From positions 1-64,000 of the forward strand of contig NZ_SLWO01000001.1 of assembly GCF_004340665.1 (NCBI RefSeq): a stretch of DNA of 64,000 bases, in the 5' to 3' direction. The notes under the pieces were generated by a model. That model saw only the letters and a program-made list of their open reading frames with translations, ran no database searches and was not told the origin of the DNA. This DNA is from Pedobacter psychrotolerans. Its GTDB lineage: Bacteria > Bacteroidota > Bacteroidia > Sphingobacteriales > Sphingobacteriaceae. How positions within the stretch are numbered: position 1 is the stretch's first letter; each line of letters starts with the position of its first letter. The position numbers and the translations under genes were made by a program. Below are positions 37,202 to 46,209 of the stretch, in pieces.

Positions 37202-37213
37202 AGAAGTCTTAAA

Positions 37214-37513
37214 TTACCAATAAATTGTTTTAGAGGGCAAAAACTCACAAATAATTATTTCTGTATCAAATTCGATTAGAACGATGGTATATTTCTTTTC
37301 ATAAACTATACACTTATAGCCCATCAAAATCCGTTCTGGGTCGCGACAAGATCTATATCGTTTTCTGCTGTCCGCTAACTTCTCTATAAAATCATATACG
37401 CGATCTGCAAATTTTTCAGCAGTAGCAGGTAAGCCTTCTGATTCTATATACCAAGAAATTGCAGCAATACTTTCGACAACAGATTCTTTGATTGTTATTT
37501 TTCTGCTGACCAT
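37214..37513 (-). CDS. RelE/ParE-type toxin
   Basis: 99 residues. It has the compact RelE/ParE pattern: N-terminal strand and helices (ITIKESVVESIAAISWYIESEG), then YRSCRDPERILMGYKCIVYEKKYTIVLIEF with hydrophobic strands. The antitoxin is upstream and overlaps its start by 19 bases. Whether it attacks gyrase or mRNA cannot be read. Confidence 0.8.
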   Translation of the reverse strand: MVSRKITIKESVVESIAAISWYIESEGLPATAEKFADRVYDFIEKLADSRKRYRSCRDPERILMGYKCIVYEKKYTIVLIEFDTEIIICEFLPSKTIYW

Positions 37514-37665
37514 TTCCTGATTAACTTTTTGCTAAGCGCTCTCGCTCCAGCAATGGAAAAAGTTTTTTCAGGATGATGTTTTAAAGCTGCAGACTTTTGC
37601 AGCGCTTTGTAGCTTTCTTCGGGGATGAGTACGTATTTTTTATTTTCGATTGTGATATGTGTCAT
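37495..37665 (-). CDS. Small antitoxin for the RelE/ParE-type toxin, 56 aa
   Basis: Complete frame: ATG 37665, stop TAA 37497-37495. It encodes MTHITIENKKYVLIPEESY..., an antitoxin-like beginning, then a basic stretch. It is upstream of and overlaps the toxin gene by 19 bases, which is the usual toxin-antitoxin arrangement, and it is too short for ordinary ORF cut-offs. Family membership is inferred. Confidence 0.75.
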   Translation of the reverse strand: MTHITIENKKYVLIPEESYKALQKSAALKHHPEKTFSIAGARALSKKLIRKWSAEK

Positions 37666-37784
37666 AACCACTCATTTTGATTAACGAAGATAATAATAAA
37701 TAACTTAACGTTTTAACTTGTTTTTGGTTTTACTAAGCCCCTTAATTTCCGTATTTTCGCTCCTTTAAAAATTTAAAACTTGCA

Positions 37785-40724
37785 ATGGATTACCAATTCA
37801 AAGAAATAGAACAAAAGTGGCAGAAATTCTGGGCAGACAATCAAACGTTTAAAGCCGAAAGCAATTCTGAAAAGCCTAAGTATTACGTGCTAGATATGTT
37901 TCCTTACCCATCTGGAGCAGGTTTGCACGTTGGTCACCCACTGGGTTACATTGCATCAGATATTTTTTCGAGATACAAACGCCTTAAAGGCTTCAATGTT
38001 TTACATCCAATGGGCTATGATTCTTTTGGTTTGCCAGCAGAACAATATGCCATACAAACCGGTCAGCATCCGGCCATTACTACAGAAGCAAATATTTCTA
38101 CTTACCGTCGCCAGTTAGATCAGATTGGCTTCTCTTTTGACTGGAGTCGTGAAGTGCGCACCAGTGAGCCATCATACTACAAATGGACGCAGTGGATTTT
38201 TATGCAATTATTCAATTCATGGTATAACCTTGAAAATGATCGTGCAGAAGATATTACCACTTTAATTGAAAAATTTAATGCTTCGGGTTCTGCAGATGTA
38301 AAAGCTGCTTGCGATGAAGATGTAAAATCTTTCATGCCGAGTGATTGGGCAACCTTTACGGAAGAAGAAAAGCAAACAGAATTATTGAAATACCGCTTAA
38401 CCTATTTAAGAGAGAGTACTGTGAACTGGTGCCCGGCTTTAGGAACGGTTTTAGCGAATGATGAAGTAAAAGATGGTTTTTCGGAACGTGGCGGTTTTCC
38501 GGTAGAGCAGAAGAAAATGATGCAGTGGAGCATGAGAATTACCGCTTATGCTGAAAGACTTTTACAAGGTTTAGATACCATCGACTGGCCGGAGCCAATC
38601 AAAGAAATGCAACGCAACTGGATTGGTAAAAGTGTTGGGGCATCAGTTAGATTTAAGATTGAAGATTTACGATCTACGAATGAGACTCCTGACTCTGGAC
38701 TTCGGACTTCTGACTACATTGAGGTTTTCACCACTCGTGTAGATACCATTTTCGGTGTTTCATACCTGGTGTTAGCGCCAGAGCATGAATGGGTTGCTGA
38801 ATTGACCACGCCTGAACAAAAAGCTGAAGTAGAAAATTATATAGCGCAGACTAAAAAGAAATCGGAATTAGACCGTATGGCGGATACTAAAACGGTTTCA
38901 GGTGCTTTTACTGGTACCTATGTGATTAATCCGGTAAGTGGCGAACGCGTTCCATTATACATTGCAGATTATGTACTTGCAGGCTATGGAACTGGTGCGG
39001 TAATGGGTGTGCCAAGTGGCGATCAGCGTGATTGGTTATTTGCAACGCATTTCAATTTACCGATTATTCAAATTTTAGATGCACAGAAAGACATTGATAT
39101 TCAAGCCGACCCAACCAAGGATGGAAAATATATTAATTCTGGTTTTATTAATGGATTAACTTATAAGGAAGCGGTTCCATTATTAAATAACTGGTTAGAA
39201 GAAGAAAATGTTGGAAAAGCAAAAGTAAACTTCCGTCAGCGTGATGCTATTTTTGGTCGCCAGCGTTATTGGGGAGAACCAATTCCGGTTTACTTTAAAG
39301 ATGGTTTACCTTATTTATTGAAGGAGGAAGAGTTGCCTTTAATCTTACCAGAAATTGATAAATATTTGCCAACCGAAACTGGAGAACCGCCTTTGGCAAG
39401 AGCTGATGGTTGGGTGCCAAAAGATGGTGGTCATTATGAGTTAAGCACCATGCCGGGTTGGGCAGGAAGTAGCTGGTACTGGTACCGTTACATGGATGCC
39501 AATAACAATAACGATTTTGCTTCAAAAGAAGCGGTTGAATATTGGAAGGCTGTCGATTTATACATTGGTGGTTCTGAACATGCAACCGGTCACTTATTGT
39601 ACAGCCGTTTCTGGAATAAATTTTTGAAAGATTTGGGGTATACCAAAGAAGAAGAACCTTTCAAAAAACTGATTAACCAGGGGATGATTCAGGGTAGGAG
39701 TAATTTTATATATAGATTTATTGGCTGTAATAAATTAGTATCTAAAAATATTAAAGATAAATATGTTGACACTTTTGCTGTCACAGCTAATACGGAAGAA
39801 GCTTATCGAGCTCTGCTAAATGATTTCGGACTTGAATTTGATGCAGAAATTTATGAATTATATAAAAGGCATCTTAATGGAGAAACAAATTCAATATTTC
39901 AAAGCATGCGTGTTGATGTGAATATTGTACAAAATGATGTTTTAGATATAGAGAAATTTAAAGAATGGAGACCAGAATTTAAAGATGCAGAGTTTAGCCT
40001 TGAAGGTGGAAAATACATTTGCGGTTTCGAGGTAGAAAAAATGTCAAAAAGTTATTATAACGTGGTTAATCCCGATGATTTGATTGAACGTTACGGAGCC
40101 GATACTTTGCGCATGTACGAAATGTTCTTAGGTCCGTTGGAGCAAAGCAAACCTTGGAATACGAATGGGATTGAAGGCGTATTTAAGTTCTTACGTAAAT
40201 TCTGGAGATTATTCCATAATGAGGCATGGGAATTTACTGTTTCTGATGTTGAGCCTACGAAAGCAGAGTTGAAATCATTGCATAAAATCATTAAAAAAGT
40301 ACAGGATGATATTGAGCGTTTCTCTTTCAACACTTCAGTTTCCAGTTTTATGATTGCTGTAAATGAACTGACAGACTTAAAATGTAACAAGCGCAGTATT
40401 CTGCAAGATCTGGTAGTGATTTTATCACCTTATGCGCCACACATTTGTGAAGAACTTTGGGTTCAATTGGGTAACGAGGCAGGAAGCTTATCTTATACGG
40501 CTTTCCCTACTTTTAATGCGGATCACTTGGTAGAAGATGAATTTGCTTATCCAGTTTCTGTGAATGGGAAAATGAAGATGAATCTGAATTTAAGTTTAAC
40601 CTTGGCACAGCCAGAAGTAGAAGCAATTTTACTTGCGAATGAACAATTTCAGAAATTCCTGGACGGCAAAGCACCTAAGAAAATCATTTTTGTTAAAGGA
40701 AAGATTATTAATGTAGTAGTCTAA
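37785..40724 (+). CDS. leuS: Leucine--tRNA ligase
   Basis: 979 residues, somewhat long for the family. The HIGH motif is GLHVGHPLGY near residue 48; KMSKS is VEKMSKSYYNVVNP near residue 752; the CP1 editing domain (about 240-440) and anticodon-binding C-terminus follow. Two oddities: a short extra segment in the editing domain (DSGLRTSD) made of a 7-base repeat (38684-38715), and about 45-50 extra residues before KMSKS (39765-39910), in the position of the variable leucine-specific domain, with AT-rich codons. A degenerate heptamer repeat also follows the stop. Confidence 0.96.
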   Translation: MDYQFKEIEQKWQKFWADNQTFKAESNSEKPKYYVLDMFPYPSGAGLHVGHPLGYIASDIFSRYKRLKGFNVLHPMGYDSFGLPAEQYAIQTGQHPAITTEANISTYRRQLDQIGFSFDWSREVRTSEPSYYKWTQWIFMQLFNSWYNLENDRAEDITTLIEKFNASGSADVKAACDEDVKSFMPSDWATFTEEEKQTELLKYRLTYLRESTVNWCPALGTVLANDEVKDGFSERGGFPVEQKKMMQWSMRITAYAERLLQGLDTIDWPEPIKEMQRNWIGKSVGASVRFKIEDLRSTNETPDSGLRTSDYIEVFTTRVDTIFGVSYLVLAPEHEWVAELTTPEQKAEVENYIAQTKKKSELDRMADTKTVSGAFTGTYVINPVSGERVPLYIADYVLAGYGTGAVMGVPSGDQRDWLFATHFNLPIIQILDAQKDIDIQADPTKDGKYINSGFINGLTYKEAVPLLNNWLEEENVGKAKVNFRQRDAIFGRQRYWGEPIPVYFKDGLPYLLKEEELPLILPEIDKYLPTETGEPPLARADGWVPKDGGHYELSTMPGWAGSSWYWYRYMDANNNNDFASKEAVEYWKAVDLYIGGSEHATGHLLYSRFWNKFLKDLGYTKEEEPFKKLINQGMIQGRSNFIYRFIGCNKLVSKNIKDKYVDTFAVTANTEEAYRALLNDFGLEFDAEIYELYKRHLNGETNSIFQSMRVDVNIVQNDVLDIEKFKEWRPEFKDAEFSLEGGKYICGFEVEKMSKSYYNVVNPDDLIERYGADTLRMYEMFLGPLEQSKPWNTNGIEGVFKFLRKFWRLFHNEAWEFTVSDVEPTKAELKSLHKIIKKVQDDIERFSFNTSVSSFMIAVNELTDLKCNKRSILQDLVVILSPYAPHICEELWVQLGNEAGSLSYTAFPTFNADHLVEDEFAYPVSVNGKMKMNLNLSLTLAQPEVEAILLANEQFQKFLDGKAPKKIIFVKGKIINVVV
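38684..38715 (+). repeat. Heptanucleotide repeat inside leuS
   Basis: Units GACTCCT, GACTCTG, GACTTCG, GACTTCT and a final GACT stand in exact 7-base register. They encode part of TPDSGLRTSD, which lies between the expected VRFKIED and IEVFTTR of the editing domain. Confidence 0.75.
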
Positions 40725-40751
40725 GCTAAAAGCAGAAAGCTAAAAGCTTCC
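40724..40751 (+). repeat. Heptanucleotide repeat at leuS stop
   Basis: AGCTAAA, AGCAGAA, AGCTAAA, AGCTTCC in exact 7-base register, starting with the last A of the TAA. Confidence 0.7.
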
Positions 40752-40766
40752 TGCAAAATTTTATAA

Positions 40767-40804
40767 AAGCCCCGATTTGTGAGATAGCGAATCGGGGCTT
40801 TTTG
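40767..40804 (+). terminator. leuS terminator
   Basis: AAGCCCCGATT at 40767-40777 pairs with AATCGGGGCTT at 40790-40800, followed by T. The interval to 41110 also holds a second hairpin at 41001-41031 and repeat sequence, with no gene. Confidence 0.85.
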
Positions 40805-41000
40805 TGCTCATCATTGTCAGCAATGACGACCGTATTAAAGATATCAAAGCAACATTGAAAACAAAAACCAAGCTATTTAACAAAGTAGGTTTTCGCTTTA
40901 GTCTTTCTACTTTGGTCTTTAAGCTTAAAAACCCACAGCTGATGAAGAATCTGGCAATGATGACCGTTTATAGATAGCGCAAAACAACAGTTAAAAAATA

Positions 41001-41036
41001 AAACCCGGACTGTAATTTACAATCCGGGTTTTTACT
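41001..41036. terminator. Hairpin terminator before RhlE-like gene
   Basis: AAACCCGGA at 41001-41009 and TCCGGGTTT at 41023-41031, with A and T runs on the two sides, between convergent leuS and helicase. Confidence 0.75.
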
Positions 41037-41040
41037 TATC

Positions 41041-41105
41041 GTCATACTGAATTTATTTCAGCATCTAAATTATAGTGAATTCTGAATCAAGTTCAGAATG
41101 ACAGA
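41041..41105. repeat. Dispersed inverted repeat with GTCAT.CTGAA arms
   Basis: GTCATACTGAATTTATTTCAG is followed by CAAGTTCAGAATGACAG, the inverted-arm arrangement of a common Bacteroidota intergenic repeat. It holds no gene. Confidence 0.55.
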
Positions 41106-41110
41106 CAGTG

Positions 41111-42415
41111 TTAAGCTTTTGCTTTATTTCTATTTCCGCCAGATCTCCTGTTGTTGCTGGCATTCCGAGGTTTACCACTCATATTTCCATCGCCGCTTCT
41201 TTTTCCACCGCCGCCTCCACCTTTCGATTGTGCCTGAGGTTTACGCTTAATCTGGTTTTTAGCCAGCATGCTTTCCCAGCTAAGTGGATAAGGATGATCA
41301 TCAACAACTGGTAGTGTTATTTTAATCAGTTTCTGGATATCCAGTAAGTATTCATTTTCTTCCGCATCACAGAAAGAAATGGCAATTCCATTCGCACCTG
41401 CACGACCTGTACGTCCAATTCTATGTACGTATGATTCTGGTATATTAGGTAACTCATAATTGAAAACGTGAGATAACTGATCAATATCAATACCACGGGC
41501 TGCAATATCGGTCGCTACTAATACACGAATCTTTCTATCTTTAAAATCAGTTAAAGCCCTTTGTCTGGCATTTTGCGATTTATTGCCATGAATGGCAGCA
41601 GATTTAATTCCGGCATGAGCTAAATCTTTTACAATTCGGTCAGCGCCATGTTTCGTACGTGTAAACACTAATGCGGTTTCAATCTTTTTATCTTCCAGCA
41701 GGTGGATTAATAATTTCTTTTTATCAGGCTTATCAACAAAATAAACAGATTGCACAATAGTTTCAGCGGTAGAAGAAATCGGTGTAACTTCTACTTTTGT
41801 TGGACTGGATAAAATAGTATTGGCAAGTTTCTGAATTTCATCAGGCATGGTTGCCGAGAAAAACAGCGTCTGACGTTTAGCAGGTAATTTTGCCACCACC
41901 TTTTTTACATCATGAATGAAACCCATATCTAACATACGATCTGCTTCATCCAGAACAAAAAGTTCAATGCTACTTAAGCTAATGAAACCCTGATTCATTA
42001 AATCCAATAAACGTCCTGGTGTTGCAACCAAAATGTCAATACCTTTTCTAAGGGCTTCTACTTGTGAGTGCTGATTTACACCTCCAAAAATTACCAATCG
42101 ACGTAAATTTAGATTACTGCCATAAGCTTTGAAGCTTTCTTCAATTTGAATGGCAAGCTCACGGGTTGGTGTTAAAACCAATGCTTTAATGTTTTTGTTA
42201 GCTTTGGTGTTGATGTGTTTTTCGTGCAATAATTGCAACATTGGGATGGCAAAGGCAGCAGTTTTACCTGTTCCTGTTTGCGCACAGCCTAGTAAATCTT
42301 TTCCTTTTAATATAGTTGGGATGGATTGCTCCTGTATAGGGGTAGGTTGTGTATAACCTTCTTTCTCTAGTGCCTGTAAAATTGGCTCTATGAGGTTTAA
42401 TTCTTTGAATAACAT
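41111..42415 (-). CDS. DEAD-box RNA helicase (RhlE-like)
   Basis: 434 residues. All core motifs are present: AQTGTGKT, PTRELAIQ, TPGRLLDL, VLDEADRML, SATMP, and HRIGRTGR. The C-terminal 60 residues are a low-complexity basic tail rich in Gly, Arg, Ser and Asn (GGGGGGKRSGDG), typical of RNA-binding tails in Bacteroidota RhlE proteins. It probably remodels RNA in ribosome assembly or cold response. A structured leader of about 110 bases precedes it. Confidence 0.93.
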   Translation of the reverse strand: MLFKELNLIEPILQALEKEGYTQPTPIQEQSIPTILKGKDLLGCAQTGTGKTAAFAIPMLQLLHEKHINTKANKNIKALVLTPTRELAIQIEESFKAYGSNLNLRRLVIFGGVNQHSQVEALRKGIDILVATPGRLLDLMNQGFISLSSIELFVLDEADRMLDMGFIHDVKKVVAKLPAKRQTLFFSATMPDEIQKLANTILSSPTKVEVTPISSTAETIVQSVYFVDKPDKKKLLIHLLEDKKIETALVFTRTKHGADRIVKDLAHAGIKSAAIHGNKSQNARQRALTDFKDRKIRVLVATDIAARGIDIDQLSHVFNYELPNIPESYVHRIGRTGRAGANGIAISFCDAEENEYLLDIQKLIKITLPVVDDHPYPLSWESMLAKNQIKRKPQAQSKGGGGGGKRSGDGNMSGKPRNASNNRRSGGNRNKAKA

Positions 42416-42529
42416 GTATGAATTTTTGTAATATTTATTGAAGAAGCTAGAACGATCATTTGTTGAAGGACTAACTTGCGGAGAGAATATGCCATTCAGA
42501 ATGGCAAGCCCTTATTCCTGCTTCGGCAG

Positions 42530-42537
42530 CAAAGATA
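42530..42537 (-). promoter_or_regulatory. Predicted -7 box for helicase gene
   Basis: Minus strand TATCTTTG, an exact TAnnTTTG match. The leader it starts contains CTGCCGAAGCAG and a perfect hairpin TGCCATTC/GAATGGCA (42490-42506). The remaining interval to 42966 has no other clear feature except a short frame at 42773. Confidence 0.5.
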
Positions 42538-42772
42538 CAGAAATAAATGAAAAGCCAGAATAAATAATTTTGAAGGCGCTTGAGATAATCGCTCCTATGT
42601 AATTTTTTAAACGATGGTAAAACGATTTAAAATTTTATTTAAATTAATTATTTTTTGCTTGAATGTTAATTTTTGTTAAATTGTATTCAGTTTGTGAGGA
42701 GGAGTGTGCAGTTAAGTCTGTATTAAGTATGATTAAGCCTACTTATTTTTAAATAACCAAATATATTTTTTT

Positions 42773-42889
42773 ATGAAACTACCTTTATCTAACCAGAGAG
42801 GCTATTCTTCTATCCATTGTAGAGCCATTTTTCCAAATCCTTATAATACTCGCCAAGATCGAGACTTTCACTTCAGGCTTTCATCCTAA
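42773..42889 (+). CDS. Possible 38-aa leader frame upstream of SusC
   Basis: ATG 42773 to TAA 42889 reads MKLPLSNQRGYSSIHC..., 38 residues. It lies about 75 bases before the SusC ATG and is the only start-to-stop frame there. Nothing recognised; it may be a regulatory leader peptide or chance. Confidence 0.25.
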   Translation: MKLPLSNQRGYSSIHCRAIFPNPYNTRQDRDFHFRLSS

Positions 42890-42966
42890 AAGTCTGATTA
42901 TTCCAACCTGCTTAATTTTTTAGGCAGTATCAAACCGCTAACTAATTTCTAACCAATATATAAACT

Positions 42967-45900
42967 ATGACACAAAATTTATCCTTTTTCAGGAGGGGCT
43001 TTCTTCTTCTGTGCTTGGGTTTGTTGTTTGCCATCGGCGCAACTGCTCAAACTAAAGTTACTGGTAAAGTTATTGCCAGTGATGATCAGCTACCTATTAT
43101 AGGTGCTACAATTAAACTTAAAAATGCAGCCGGAGGTACTACAACAGATGCCAATGGGGCATTTTCAATCAGTGCAAAGCCAACAGATGTACTCGTAATT
43201 TCATTTATCGGATTTATCAATAAAGAGGTAACAGTTGGTAGCCAGACCAATATTTCAGTAACATTACAAGCAGAGAATAACAATTTAACTGAGGTAGTGG
43301 TTACCGGTTACTCCTCACAACGTAAAAAGGATTTAACCGGTGCAGTAGCAGTAGTAGACATGGGTGTTTTGAAAGCCCAGCCAGCGGCTAGTGCTGTAGA
43401 GGCATTGCAAGGAAAAGCGACTGGTGTTCAGATTATTAATGATGGTGCACCAGGTTCTACACCACAAATCCGAATCAGGGGAACAAGTACCATTAATAAC
43501 AATGAGCCATTATATGTAATTGATGGTGTGCCATTTGAAGGCAAACTGTCCTGGCTTAACCAGAATGATATCGAAAGTATGCAAGTGCTGAAAGATGCTT
43601 CTTCAGCATCGATTTATGGCTCCAGGGCAAATAACGGTGTCGTAATTATTACCACCAGAAAAGGGACATCTGGCGCACCAAAAATCACTGTCGATTCTTA
43701 TTATGGAACACAGGTGCCAAGGAAAAGCAGTTTTCCGGAAATGATGAATCCTCAACAATATGCGCAATATGTATTTGATAGCTATACCAACGCCGGAAAA
43801 GCAATTGCGGCAGGTAGAAACTATGGGTCTGGAACAACACCTGTATTACCCGAATATTTAGTAGCAGGTTCAGCTTTAGGCCAAGATGTTACAGGAGCAG
43901 ATGCTGATCCATCCAGATATAATTACAGCCGTGACCCTTCACTTTTTTACCAAATTACCAAAGCCAACAAAGAAGGAACCAACTGGTTTGACGAGATTAC
44001 ACGTTCAGCTCCGGTACAAAATTATCAACTGGGCGCAACGGGAGGTTCTGAAAATGCAACCTATGCATTATCTGCCGGTTACCTTAATCAGAAGGGAACA
44101 ATAGATTATACTGGTTTCAAACGCTATAATATTCGTACCAATACTACCGTTAGTGCATTTAATAAACGCATTCGTTTTGGCGAAAATGCACAATACAGTT
44201 ATTCTGAAGGCTATGGATTCGGTGTAAATCCAAATACACCAGGTGGCTATCAAGATCAGGGAAGTGCATTGGGTTGGGCTTACCGGATTCCCACCATTAT
44301 TCCGGTTTATGACATTAATGGAAATTTTGCCGGAAGCCGTGGAAGTCAGCTTGGAAATGCAGAAAATCCTTTGGCTGTTCTTTATAGATCAAAAGATAAC
44401 GTAAACAAAAGCAATTTCTTTTTTGGTAATATGTTCGCCGAAGGGGATATTATTAAAGGTTTAGTATTCAGAACAAATTTTGGTATACGTTATGAAAATT
44501 ATAACGGAATGTCTATGCGTTATCCAAACCTAGAATTTTCGGAAGGAAATAACTCTAATAATTTAAGTGAATATCAGGGTTACAATACAGAATGGACCTG
44601 GTCTAACACTTTAAATTATAGTGCTACCTTTAATGAAAAGCATAAATTAAATGTATTAGTAGGTACTGAAGCGATCCGTTCTAGATCCAGACAATTAAAC
44701 GGATCAAGAAATGATTTCTTTTTATTAGGTGATCAGGATTACTATTACCTGAATACAGGATCTTCCAATATCAGTAACTCCAGTACAGGTTCTATTGGTT
44801 CCCTTTTCTCCATCTTTGGAAAAGTAGATTATTCATTCAATGATCGCTATCTGGCAAGTGTAACCGTTCGGAGGGATGGATCATCCAACTTTGGTCCAGA
44901 AAATAAATATGGTGTCTATCCAGCTGGAAGTGTAGCCTGGAGATTATCAGAAGAAGAATTTTTAAAAAGTGTTAAATGGATAAGTGACTTAAAACTTCGT
45001 GTGGGTTACGGACAAACTGGTAACCAGCGGATTCCGCCATATCAATATATCAACAGGTACCAAAGTTCGATCACTAATGCGGCTTATGCAACTGGAGGTG
45101 GAAATACACTCACTACTGGAGTATGGCAAAATGCTTATTTGAATTCAGATGTGAAATGGGAATCCCTGAAAGCCTTAAACGTGGGTATAGATTTTACCTT
45201 ATTTGAAGGTGCTTTTGATGGATCGGTAGACTGGTACAACAAGAAAACGACAGATATGCTTTATAACCTGCCTTTGCCATCAAGCGTAGTAGGTGGAGGA
45301 AGTTCACCATTTGTTAATATTGGTGACATGAGCAATAAAGGGATTGAATTTAATGTAGCCTATCACTATGGCAGAAAAGCTGATAATCCATTTAAGTTTG
45401 ATATTGGTGTTAACTTTTCAAGAAACGTAAATAAAATTGACCAGCTTGCTCCTGGGATTTTTAATCAGGTATATGGCAATTACAGAAGTTTGCAAACCAG
45501 TGTTTTACAGCAAGGTGAAGCTTTTGGCTCTTTCTATGGGTATAAAACCAATGGGATTTACCAAAGTGCAGCAGATATTCAGAATAACCCATCATACACT
45601 GGTGCCCGCGTAGGTGGCTTACGTTACCAGGATATTAATGGTGATGGTGTTATCGACCCGAAAGATCGTACTATAATTGGAAATCCAAATCCTGATTTTA
45701 CTTATGGTGTAAACCTGAATGCCTCATATCATAATTTTGATATTACGGCCTTTTTATATGGCGTACAAGGTAATGATATCTTCGAAGCTACCCGTTACTT
45801 TACCGATTTCCCATCATTTGATGGTGCTAAAAGTACTCGTTTATTAAATGCCTGGAGCCCAAGTAACACCACCAGCACTATTCCATCTGCTTATGCAGGC

Positions 45901-46194
45901 GCATCTGATGTAGAATTTGCTTCTTCCAGTTATTATATTCAAAATGGTAGTTTTTTAAGGCTTAAAAACCTTCAGATTGGGTATTCAATTCCTACCAAAG
46001 TTTTTGGATCCAAAGCAAATATCAGCAAGTTTAGGATATACGTGGCTGCAAGTAATTTATTTACGATTACTAAATACACGGGCGTAGATCCGGAGGTTAG
46101 TCAGGTTACTGATGGTTTTACCGCTCCGGGAGTTGACCAAGGGGTATATCCATCACCTCGACAATTTTTATTAGGTATAAATGTTGGATTTTAA
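42967..46194 (+). CDS. SusC/RagA family TonB-dependent outer-membrane transporter
   Basis: 1,075 residues. Signal peptide about 1-27 (ending ATAQ), carboxypeptidase-like regulatory domain about 29-108, then the plug beginning TEVVVTGYSSQRKKDLTGAV and containing IRGTSTINNNEPLYVIDGVP. The remainder is a beta barrel ending in F. It pairs with the SusD-like lipoprotein next door to import glycans or peptides using TonB energy. There is no STN domain and no adjacent sigma/anti-sigma pair, so it is probably not under ECF trans-envelope control. Substrate unknown; no glycoside hydrolase follows. Confidence 0.95.
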   Translation: MTQNLSFFRRGFLLLCLGLLFAIGATAQTKVTGKVIASDDQLPIIGATIKLKNAAGGTTTDANGAFSISAKPTDVLVISFIGFINKEVTVGSQTNISVTLQAENNNLTEVVVTGYSSQRKKDLTGAVAVVDMGVLKAQPAASAVEALQGKATGVQIINDGAPGSTPQIRIRGTSTINNNEPLYVIDGVPFEGKLSWLNQNDIESMQVLKDASSASIYGSRANNGVVIITTRKGTSGAPKITVDSYYGTQVPRKSSFPEMMNPQQYAQYVFDSYTNAGKAIAAGRNYGSGTTPVLPEYLVAGSALGQDVTGADADPSRYNYSRDPSLFYQITKANKEGTNWFDEITRSAPVQNYQLGATGGSENATYALSAGYLNQKGTIDYTGFKRYNIRTNTTVSAFNKRIRFGENAQYSYSEGYGFGVNPNTPGGYQDQGSALGWAYRIPTIIPVYDINGNFAGSRGSQLGNAENPLAVLYRSKDNVNKSNFFFGNMFAEGDIIKGLVFRTNFGIRYENYNGMSMRYPNLEFSEGNNSNNLSEYQGYNTEWTWSNTLNYSATFNEKHKLNVLVGTEAIRSRSRQLNGSRNDFFLLGDQDYYYLNTGSSNISNSSTGSIGSLFSIFGKVDYSFNDRYLASVTVRRDGSSNFGPENKYGVYPAGSVAWRLSEEEFLKSVKWISDLKLRVGYGQTGNQRIPPYQYINRYQSSITNAAYATGGGNTLTTGVWQNAYLNSDVKWESLKALNVGIDFTLFEGAFDGSVDWYNKKTTDMLYNLPLPSSVVGGGSSPFVNIGDMSNKGIEFNVAYHYGRKADNPFKFDIGVNFSRNVNKIDQLAPGIFNQVYGNYRSLQTSVLQQGEAFGSFYGYKTNGIYQSAADIQNNPSYTGARVGGLRYQDINGDGVIDPKDRTIIGNPNPDFTYGVNLNASYHNFDITAFLYGVQGNDIFEATRYFTDFPSFDGAKSTRLLNAWSPSNTTSTIPSAYAGASDVEFASSSYYIQNGSFLRLKNLQIGYSIPTKVFGSKANISKFRIYVAASNLFTITKYTGVDPEVSQVTDGFTAPGVDQGVYPSPRQFLLGINVGF

Positions 46195-46209
46195 TTAAAA
46201 GATTTTACG

